The notes below the pieces were generated by a model. The model searched no databases, was not told the origin of the DNA, and saw nothing but the letters and a program-made list of their open reading frames with translations. Below are positions 57,235 through 64,000 of a DNA stretch of 64,000 bases, piece by piece (position 1 is the first letter of the stretch; the number at the start of each line of letters is the position of its first letter). The stretch comes from Emcibacteraceae bacterium. GTDB taxonomy: Bacteria; Pseudomonadota; Alphaproteobacteria; Sphingomonadales; Emcibacteraceae. The position numbers and the translations under genes were made by a program. The stretch is from NCBI GenBank assembly GCA_021774795.1, contig JAJFIR010000048.1:62001-126000 (forward strand), given 5' to 3'.

Positions 57235-59882
57235 ATCTCAACTTTTAAAATATTATCATTAGTTTTAGTTGCCGCCAACCCCGTTAACGTTTTAATGACT
57301 TGATCACCATCGCTTATCTCCACCCGGTGTTTTCCTTCTTTTAAAGTGAATGGCTGAAAGTCGGATTGTTGCCTTCTGATCGTATAGACGGTTTCGTTCG
57401 TTGTTTCGTCAATTACCTTAAAAACCGGGCGCATTAAGCCGTTAATTTTTAACAATGGCAGGAAAAATTTACTCTTTGGCGCAAAGTTGTCAAGAATATC
57501 AACTTCAACAGGCCATCCGGCCATTTGCTTTGACTTGTCACGTGGGTCCGCTTGAAATGGCCAACATTCAAAAGTTATTTTTTGAGCAGTTTTATCAAAA
57601 CTGATCAATCCGATACCAGACATTTTATCCTGCATAAATTCGATAACATTTTCGCGCGGCTGCGGCGGTGAACTACCAACGGCGTAAACGGTTAAATTAT
57701 GGTCAAAGCTATCTTTAAAATCACCAGTATTGCGCGGTGCACCGGGCGCGCGGTTCTGACCTTCTTCTTTCGGTTCAAACCAACGCGGGTAACCGACGTT
57801 TACCGCCGGGCCCGAGAAGGCATATGGGCCGTCCCGATGATTGTCAGTGCCGTACTGAATGAGCGCAGGAAGGTGCTGATCACCCGCGATATGCACGGGA
57901 AAAGCTTTTTGCATAATTTTAACTGCTTTGTTCCGCTTATTTTGCGGCCATGCATTAGTATCCATATCGGCGCGCACTTCTAAGCGTTCCGGCCCGTGGA
58001 CCGTCGCCATGGCGGTGAATATGGTTTGTGAAATTACAGCTTTTATATCGGCGTCTTTCCAGTCCGCCGTCCATTTTTCGAGAAACTCTTCTTGTTTATC
58101 ACCTAAAAGATGAAGAGAAGGATCATCAATAGAATTTAAATCGAAATCAGCATCATAAATATGATCCTTTCGACCCGGATGATCTACGGGCATTACGGAG
58201 GCGGGGCCTGACTTATGTTGTCGGTCAGCGAGGACCGCAAAGCTGATGCGTCCAAATAAATAATCACCGTAATAATTGGGGATACCGTCACCGGTTGGGG
58301 TCGGATCATAAGCATCAGGATGGTGTGATGTCTGTTGCTTATGAATAGCAAGTAGCCAAGGTAACATCATTTTATATCCAGCCGTGCTGCCGTCATAAAA
58401 ATTTATTCTGTCAGCTTCATAATCAATATTGCCGGACATTTTTCCGCCTTCGCCCCAAAGATTGCCGTGATAAACGTCATGATCATCGGGCAGGCACAAA
58501 GACGGGATATCTTTGGTTAAATGTCGCCACGTCCATCCATGCATCATCCATTTGCGCATGCTATCCAAAAGCACATCGTTGAGATCATTCTGTTTTATGC
58601 TTCCATCAGGGTTTAAATGTGTCGCGTTACCGTAGCCGCCTGAATTTTCATAATATTGGTCGCCAACAATTGCGATCAAATCGGGTTTAAGAATTTTTAC
58701 ATTCTGCGTTAAATGAAAGTTTGGAAATGCATCGTGATGATTGCAGGATACATCAGCAACCTTAATTGTTTCCTTTTCAATGGGGTCTTTTGGAATTGTC
58801 CCGGCATAATAATAGTCTTTCGCTAGGCCACCTTTATTCAGAAATGAATATAAAATGCGGTAATCGGTATCGATAGTATCATCCCAATTTTCAATACGAA
58901 ATGTGCCGCAATATGCATGATCATCAAACGTAGTTTCAGCGCGGTCCCGCCATTCGCGGTCGTTTTGTTTTGAGCGGGTTTGCAATTTTAAAACTTTGCT
59001 GTCATCAGCACCCACTGGTGGCATCTGAATGGTCATTTTCAGTATGGAACGGCTTACGGTAAACTGGTTAAATAAAATGGGGCCAAAAGCGCGGTTTTCG
59101 TTTATTGCGATTTTGCTACCGGATATTGTCCAGTCGCTGAACCAGAATTTATCGAATAAATCAGGTCTTTCCGGCGATGCGGGCCAATTATGTTTATTCA
59201 TGTCATCCGGATTTCCATGCAGTGAAGAAAAGTTAGTTGCGACGGCGACGTTGCCATGAATTTCACTCTCCGCTATTTGGTCATTTGTGACGACACCAAT
59301 AATGTCACCGCTTTCAGCGTTGACGGCGCTTAAGATCAAATTATAGCTCACGTTAGAAGGCGTGCCTTCTAAAACCAATTGTATAGCATCAGAAGGAAGC
59401 GTCAAATTTTGTTTTTCTTGGCCGATGAAGATAAAACCTTCTTTTGAAAAGCCGGCATCGATACCTTCGCCGTAGATCAGGTTGTTGCGATATTCATGAA
59501 GTGGCCCTTGCAGCGCAATGCGAAAGCCCGCAGAGCCCTTACCTTCATTCAATGGGTTTTCGCTACAGCCGATTTTAACAGATAATTTGAATGAGCCTTT
59601 TTTAGCACCAAGTGAGTGGGTGAGATGGTGCAAATCACGCAGAGGACCAACACTTTTACAAATTAACAGACCATTTTTTATTGACCAGTCCTGCATGGGG
59701 TTTGCCCAATATTCGGCGCCAATCCAGCTGCGGTCACTCATTTTGTGCCATTGGCTCTTAAAGTAGATGTCTTCGGGTTCATTGTCGCAGGATATTAACG
59801 AAGAAGTGGCGCTTATCCCACCAAGTAGGGCAGTTGATTTAATGAATTTCCGGCGATTAATTTTTTTGATGGTCAGGTCCAC
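57204..59882 (-). CDS. Tat-exported PhoD-type alkaline phosphatase/metallophosphatase
   Basis: An 892-residue protein with a Tat signal (KINRRKFIKSTALLGGISATSS followed by LISC). The front 330 residues are a beta-sandwich-like region; the PhoD-type catalytic domain (about 370-790) has ADVSCNHHDAF, LIAIVGDQYYENSGG, CLPDDHDVYHGN, ADRQHKSG and HIAGDQHLPAL metal-binding blocks. Members act as Ca/Fe-dependent phosphodiesterases or phosphatases in the periplasm. I prefer GTG 59882 (GAGAG upstream) to ATG 59921, which would add 13 residues before the Tat motif. It may scavenge phosphate; substrate unknown. Confidence 0.86.
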   Translation of the reverse strand: MDLTIKKINRRKFIKSTALLGGISATSSLISCDNEPEDIYFKSQWHKMSDRSWIGAEYWANPMQDWSIKNGLLICKSVGPLRDLHHLTHSLGAKKGSFKLSVKIGCSENPLNEGKGSAGFRIALQGPLHEYRNNLIYGEGIDAGFSKEGFIFIGQEKQNLTLPSDAIQLVLEGTPSNVSYNLILSAVNAESGDIIGVVTNDQIAESEIHGNVAVATNFSSLHGNPDDMNKHNWPASPERPDLFDKFWFSDWTISGSKIAINENRAFGPILFNQFTVSRSILKMTIQMPPVGADDSKVLKLQTRSKQNDREWRDRAETTFDDHAYCGTFRIENWDDTIDTDYRILYSFLNKGGLAKDYYYAGTIPKDPIEKETIKVADVSCNHHDAFPNFHLTQNVKILKPDLIAIVGDQYYENSGGYGNATHLNPDGSIKQNDLNDVLLDSMRKWMMHGWTWRHLTKDIPSLCLPDDHDVYHGNLWGEGGKMSGNIDYEADRINFYDGSTAGYKMMLPWLLAIHKQQTSHHPDAYDPTPTGDGIPNYYGDYLFGRISFAVLADRQHKSGPASVMPVDHPGRKDHIYDADFDLNSIDDPSLHLLGDKQEEFLEKWTADWKDADIKAVISQTIFTAMATVHGPERLEVRADMDTNAWPQNKRNKAVKIMQKAFPVHIAGDQHLPALIQYGTDNHRDGPYAFSGPAVNVGYPRWFEPKEEGQNRAPGAPRNTGDFKDSFDHNLTVYAVGSSPPQPRENVIEFMQDKMSGIGLISFDKTAQKITFECWPFQADPRDKSKQMAGWPVEVDILDNFAPKSKFFLPLLKINGLMRPVFKVIDETTNETVYTIRRQQSDFQPFTLKEGKHRVEISDGDQVIKTLTGLAATKTNDNILKVEIQGEANLSKS

Positions 59883-59964
59883 ATTCTTTCTCTCTAAATT
59901 TACTTTTGATATTCCTATCATTAAGTTATTGTTGTCAAGATAAAGAAAAAAGAAGGTGATATTA

Positions 59965-60966
59965 GTGAAGAGTGATGATCAGTTAAAAGTGGGTCTTGCG
60001 CAAATTGCGCCTGTTTGGCTTAACCGCGACGCAACATTGGCTAAAGTTATTGACTATATCCATAAAGCAAAAAAAGAAGAGGCGGACCTTATTGCTTTTG
60101 GTGAAGCGTTGGTGCCGGGCTATCCCTTTTGGATTGAACCAACCGGTGGGGCAAGATTTAATGCGAAAGATCAGAAGGAAATTCACGCGCTCTATATGGA
60201 TCAAGCGGTCCAGATAGAAGCGGGGCATCTGAACGGTGTGTGCGAAGCGGCAAAGGAATGCGGCGTTGCGCTTTATCTGGGTATTATTGAAAGAGCCAGG
60301 GACAGAGGCGGTCATAGCCTTTATTGTACGATGGCTTATATCAATAAATCAGGTGAAATATGTTCAACACACCGTAAACTGATGCCGACATTTGAAGAAC
60401 GTTTAACCTGGTCACCGGGGGACGGACACGGGTTGCGCGTTCATGAAGTTGGTGCGTTTACTATTGGTGGATTAAATTGTTGGGAAAACTGGATGCCACT
60501 GCCGCGAGCCGCGTTATACGGGATGGGCGAAGACCTTCATGTGGCTATTTGGCCGGGTTCAGAGCATAATACTTTTGATTTAACCAAACATATGGCAAAG
60601 GAAGGCAGATCATATGTGATATCTGTTTCCGGCTTAATGAGGCCTACTGATTTTCCAAAGTTAACACCGTATCTTAAAGAAATAATAGAAGGATCTGGTA
60701 AAAAAGAATATTTTGCCAATGGCGGATCATGCTTGAGTGCCCCAAATGGAGAATGGATCATTGAACCACAAGTGGGCGAAGAAGGACTTTATACGGCGGT
60801 CATCGACCATGCCCGTGTGCGTGAAGAGCGACAAAATTTCGACCCCGCAGGCCACTATTCAAGACCGGACGTAACAAAGCTTATCGTTGACAGGCGCAGA
60901 CAATCAACAGTGGACATAATTGATGAACAACCTTGCCAATCGGCTGGAAACCAAATACAAAATTGA
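59965..60966 (+). CDS. Carbon-nitrogen hydrolase (nitrilase family)
   Basis: A 333-residue nitrilase-superfamily enzyme with the Glu-Lys-Cys triad: FGEALVPGYPFW (Glu47), HRKLMPTFEERL (Lys138) and GGLNCWENWMP (Cys162). The Cys context NCWENWMP and the preceding EERLTWSPGDG are typical of branch-1 true nitrilases and cyanide hydratase relatives. GTG 59965 is preferred (AAGG upstream); GTG 59956 is an alternative. Cytosolic. First gene of a four-gene operon with M24 peptidase, metallophosphoesterase and MAPEG genes. Nitrile or amide substrate unknown. Confidence 0.9.
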   Translation: MKSDDQLKVGLAQIAPVWLNRDATLAKVIDYIHKAKKEEADLIAFGEALVPGYPFWIEPTGGARFNAKDQKEIHALYMDQAVQIEAGHLNGVCEAAKECGVALYLGIIERARDRGGHSLYCTMAYINKSGEICSTHRKLMPTFEERLTWSPGDGHGLRVHEVGAFTIGGLNCWENWMPLPRAALYGMGEDLHVAIWPGSEHNTFDLTKHMAKEGRSYVISVSGLMRPTDFPKLTPYLKEIIEGSGKKEYFANGGSCLSAPNGEWIIEPQVGEEGLYTAVIDHARVREERQNFDPAGHYSRPDVTKLIVDRRRQSTVDIIDEQPCQSAGNQIQN

Positions 60967-61005
60967 GCTATAAAAATTAAAAATACCAAGAGGGAGAAAA
61001 AGACC

Positions 61006-62292
61006 GTGAATGATCGTAGAAATTTTTTAAAAATGTCGGCGTTGGGCGGTGCAGCAGGGCTTGTTACCGCTTGTGGTCAGGGATCAGAGAATGCCGACGC
61101 ACAGACAGGAATGAGTGCGGGGCGCTTTGACCATCTTCAGGATATGATTGCGGGGATAGATCCTATTTCTGTTGAAGAGCATATATCTCGCATAGAAAAG
61201 GCGCAGACGTTTATGGCGCGAAAAGGTTTTGAAGCCATCTACATGGAGGCAACATCAAATCTTTGGTATTATACCGGTATGCGTTGGGGACAAAGCGAGC
61301 GGATGGCCGCAGCGATTATTCCGCGCGAAGGTGAGGTTAAATATATTTGTCCGATGTTTGAAGTTGAACGTCTTCGTGAACGGATAATAGTTGGTGATGA
61401 TGTGCGTGGCTGGGAAGAACATGAAAGCCCCTATGAACTTGTGGTAGCGATGCTTAATGACATGGGGGTGAGGTCAGGTAAGCTCAGCATTGGTGAAATG
61501 ACGAGGTTTTTCCTTGTGGACGGTATCCGTAAAGAAGCACCATATCTTGAACTGGTGAGTGCAGACCCCATCACTGCGGAATGCCGGATCGTTAAATCGG
61601 CGAGAGAATTAGAGCTTATGCAGCATGCCAGCGATATTACCATTGCGGCTTATAAAGAAACCGTAAAACATATTGAACCTGGTATGCGCGGGTCAGACAT
61701 AAGCGCCCTGTCAAGACAGGCCCACGCGGCACTTGGCGTTAGTGGATCATTAGGAACGATGATTGGTGTTGTTTCATCATCACCACATGGTTCAATCGTC
61801 GAGCCGGTGCTTGAAGACGGGATGATTGTGTTGATGGATGGTGGCTGTAATGTCCATAATTATGCATCAGATATTAGCCGTACCTTCGTATTTGGACAGC
61901 ATACGGGCGAGCAAGAAGAAGTCTGGAACTTGGAAAAAAAGGCACAAGCTGCTGGTTTTGCGGCGGCTCAACTTGGTGCGCCGCAAGAGAATGTTGATAT
62001 CGCGGCGCGTAAAGTGATCACAGATGCAGGTTATGGCCCCGGTTATAAAACACCGGGGCTCCCCCACCGGACCGGCCATGGTATTGGACTTGACATGCAT
62101 GAATGGGGGAACGCAGTGCTTGGCAATAAACGACCACTGGAGCCGGGTATGTGCTTTAGCATTGAACCGACAGTAGCAATACCCGGAAAGTTCGGCGTTA
62201 GGCTTGAGGATTGTTGTTATATGACGGAAAGTGGACCAAACTGGTTTAGTAATCCCAGTGTAGCCATTGACGATCCGTTTGGTGATAATTAA
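61006..62292 (+). CDS. Exported M24 (Xaa-Pro peptidase family) lipoprotein
   Basis: A 428-residue protein. The N-terminus combines a Tat-like motif (NDRRNFLKMSALGG) with a lipobox (GLVTACG, Cys about 23), so it is exported folded and lipid-anchored. The creatinase-like N-domain is followed by the pita-bread domain with metal ligands in GGCNVHNYASDISRTF (two Asp), LPHRTGHGIGLDMHE (His), FSIEPTVAIPG (Glu) and GVRLEDC (Glu). GTG start with GGGAG site. Probably cleaves X-Pro peptides or acts as creatinase-like hydrolase; substrate unknown. Confidence 0.9.
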   Translation: MNDRRNFLKMSALGGAAGLVTACGQGSENADAQTGMSAGRFDHLQDMIAGIDPISVEEHISRIEKAQTFMARKGFEAIYMEATSNLWYYTGMRWGQSERMAAAIIPREGEVKYICPMFEVERLRERIIVGDDVRGWEEHESPYELVVAMLNDMGVRSGKLSIGEMTRFFLVDGIRKEAPYLELVSADPITAECRIVKSARELELMQHASDITIAAYKETVKHIEPGMRGSDISALSRQAHAALGVSGSLGTMIGVVSSSPHGSIVEPVLEDGMIVLMDGGCNVHNYASDISRTFVFGQHTGEQEEVWNLEKKAQAAGFAAAQLGAPQENVDIAARKVITDAGYGPGYKTPGLPHRTGHGIGLDMHEWGNAVLGNKRPLEPGMCFSIEPTVAIPGKFGVRLEDCCYMTESGPNWFSNPSVAIDDPFGDN

Positions 62293-62310
62293 CAAGGGAG
62301 TTTTTCGGGA

Positions 62311-63633
62311 ATGAATAATAAAATTAAAATATTTATAATAATGTTATTGTTTATTTCTGGCTGTTCACAAGAGCCTGAAATTGATCATCAATTTACGGTC
62401 GCGGTCATTCCCGATACACAAAATATAGTCGATTATACCCATCAATTGGATAAAGGTTTTCCAGTTGATGGTGCTGCTATGTTTTTGGAGCATATGCAAT
62501 ATATCGCCGATAATACCAAAGGACGCGGCGGAGAAATCGAATTCGTAACTTCTGTTGGTGACGTATGGCAACATACTGATAATGTCATTGATCCAGCCCA
62601 TTATCAACGAGGACTTAGGCCTCTTTACCCTGAACCCTCAGATATTTCACAGCATTTGGCAGGCATTAAAAACTTTGAACAACCCTTGTCCAAGAGGGGA
62701 TATGAAATATTGTCTGAAACGGATGTTGTTTTTTCTGTTGTTCCCGGTAATCACGATTATACGACAACATGGTTTGATAGTGAATTTCCCAGAAACGAAA
62801 GCCGAATGGCTGAACTTATGGATATAAATGGCCGCTTGGTGGGGGCTGATCCGATGATTACGGGCATGCGTCATTACGGCGGATACGAAAATTTCAACAG
62901 TGTTTTTGGCAAAGACAGTGATTTTTTCGATGATAAAAGTTGGTATATCAGTAGTTTTAACGGCGGTGCTAATAGCGCGCAGATATTTGTAGCCGGCGGC
63001 TATAAATTTCTCCATTTTGGATTTGAAATGCAAGCGGGACAGGATGTATTAGAGTGGGCGCAGAGGGTAATAAATGCAAATCCGGGTCTGCCAACCATAA
63101 TGTCCACCCATGACTATATTCAACCAAGTGGCTTACGCTCCGCACGAGCATGGATTGATTTAACAAGGGTTGATCCTACAGCTCATAAAGGTGCGGAGGA
63201 AATCTGGAGCGAGTTTTTGAGTAAAAATGATCAAGTTTTTATGGTATTATGTGGCCATAATCAAGGGCAAGCTTACCGGATTGATCAAAATGAATTTGGC
63301 AATAACGTATATCAATTGCTAAGCGATTATCAGGGAAGGGGACAGTCCGCTAATCCGGCACCGGATATGCCTCAGCTCGGTATAAGTGATGGGTGGCTCA
63401 GGTTGATGGAATTTGATATGGGACTTGATGTTCCTGTGATAAATGTTAGAACATATTCAACATACTATGATAAATATTCCAATGAAATGCCGGAATATGT
63501 AAGTTGGTATAGAGATTTGGAACAGCCCGATATGACCGATCAACAATTTTTAGATGCGGATCATTTTACAATAGAGCTTAACGATTTTAAGAAACGGTTC
63601 GGTGAACCACAAATGGAGGAGAAGACAAAATGA
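62311..63633 (+). CDS. Lipoprotein metallophosphoesterase
   Basis: A 440-residue lipoprotein (IMLLFISGCSQE, lipidated Cys about 18). The calcineurin-like phosphoesterase core is clear: VAVIPDTQN (Asp), VTSVGDVWQHTD (Gly-Asp), FSVVPGNHDYTTT (Asn-His-Asp), STHDYI (His) and VLCGHNQGQ (Gly-His). Periplasm-facing phosphomonoesterase or diesterase. GGGAG ribosome site, 18 bases after the M24 gene; its stop overlaps the MAPEG start by four bases (ATGA). Confidence 0.88.
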   Translation: MNNKIKIFIIMLLFISGCSQEPEIDHQFTVAVIPDTQNIVDYTHQLDKGFPVDGAAMFLEHMQYIADNTKGRGGEIEFVTSVGDVWQHTDNVIDPAHYQRGLRPLYPEPSDISQHLAGIKNFEQPLSKRGYEILSETDVVFSVVPGNHDYTTTWFDSEFPRNESRMAELMDINGRLVGADPMITGMRHYGGYENFNSVFGKDSDFFDDKSWYISSFNGGANSAQIFVAGGYKFLHFGFEMQAGQDVLEWAQRVINANPGLPTIMSTHDYIQPSGLRSARAWIDLTRVDPTAHKGAEEIWSEFLSKNDQVFMVLCGHNQGQAYRIDQNEFGNNVYQLLSDYQGRGQSANPAPDMPQLGISDGWLRLMEFDMGLDVPVINVRTYSTYYDKYSNEMPEYVSWYRDLEQPDMTDQQFLDADHFTIELNDFKKRFGEPQMEEKTK

Positions 63634-64000
63634 TGACATTTCCAGCAATTACGGCACTTTGTGCCGGGATATTAGGCGTACTGGCCGTCGTACTTGCCGG
63701 GCACGTGGGTGCGTACCGCGGTAAAGCCAAAGTCAGTATTGGTGACGGTGGCAATGATGAGCTTATATGCAGAATAAGAAAACAAGGTAACTTTACGGAA
63801 TATGTTCCGCTTGCACTTATTCTTTTAGGACTACTTGAAATGAGCGGTAGTGCCGGATCAATGGCCATTAGTATTATGGGTGGTCTTTTGGTTGTTAGCC
63901 GTGCGCTTCATCCATTGGGAATGAAGCTAGACGGTTCGCAGTCCATGTGCCGGATGTTTGGTATGATCGGTACGTTGCCGGTAATGCTCGTATGCAGTGT
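63630..64000 (+). CDS. MAPEG-family membrane protein (cut by window end)
   Basis: The frame from ATG 63630 is open to the last base (123 codons). It shows an N-terminal helix (ALCAGILGVLAVVLAGHVGAYRG), the MAPEG signature RIRKQGNFTEYVPLALILLGLLEMSG and VVSRALHPLGM. The family includes glutathione-dependent membrane enzymes and leukotriene synthases; bacterial members are glutathione transferase-like. Start overlaps the preceding stop (ATGA), so it belongs to the same operon. C-terminus missing. Confidence 0.85.
   Translation, partial: MMTFPAITALCAGILGVLAVVLAGHVGAYRGKAKVSIGDGGNDELICRIRKQGNFTEYVPLALILLGLLEMSGSAGSMAISIMGGLLVVSRALHPLGMKLDGSQSMCRMFGMIGTLPVMLVCS

Overview
The window looks like chromosomal DNA of a marine-type alphaproteobacterium of low-to-moderate GC. 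The main evidence is gene order: ppiD/trpE divergent from tpiA-secG-pyrG-eno, then ftsB-pdhA-pdhB-pdhC-lpd-lipA-coq10, with an extra lipoyl domain on PdhB. This is the usual alphaproteobacterial arrangement. Emcibacterales/Kordiimonadales-like lineages would fit, but that placement is inference. I saw no rRNA, tRNA, CRISPR array, insertion sequence or prophage.

Layout. 0-2.3 kb: three tandem exported or lipid-anchored paralogues with four CX4R phosphatase-like domains. 2.3-9.8 kb (minus strand): enoyl-CoA hydratase-like protein, GGDEF protein, RhlE-type helicase, an S9-peptidase remnant, a lipoprotein amidohydrolase and parE. 9.9-16.2 kb: polysaccharide-deacetylase-like protein, MoaF-like exported protein, PLP-dependent dehydratase, DUF1428 protein, D-aminoacylase-type lipoprotein and a Tat-exported VOC protein. 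16.3-35.6 kb: the housekeeping core (gnd, trpE, ppiD, tpiA, secG, pyrG, eno, two glycosyltransferases, ftsB, the pyruvate dehydrogenase operon, lipA, coq10, a fumarylacetoacetase-family enzyme). 35.6-43 kb: miscellaneous enzymes, a PAS protein, a repeat-rich secreted protein, a truncated XRE regulator and a second RhlE helicase.

43.1-51.3 kb is the most coherent accessory locus. A large PIG-L deacetylase diverges from a complete sugar-type ABC importer (binding protein, two permeases, ATPase), and an argininosuccinate-lyase-like enzyme sits inside the importer operon. It suggests uptake and cleavage of an amino-sugar or N-substituted compound that cannot be named from sequence. 51.3-53.2 kb is an AT-richer patch with a one-TM protein of unknown function, a DUF4145 protein and a TIR-like DUF1863 protein: a possible small defence or signalling cassette.

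53.3-64 kb is dominated by exported enzymes: a secreted RidA-like protein apparently lacking the catalytic Arg, an isolated TonB C-terminal domain, a GFA protein, an ornithine-cyclodeaminase-family enzyme, a frameshifted lipoprotein, a Tat-exported PhoD-type phosphatase, and a tight operon of nitrilase, Tat/lipoprotein M24 peptidase, lipoprotein metallophosphoesterase and a MAPEG protein cut by the window end. Many genes carry signal peptides, lipoboxes or Tat motifs, so the accessory content is strongly periplasm-oriented. Three broken or truncated genes (5.9, 36.5 and 56.5 kb) show ongoing gene decay.
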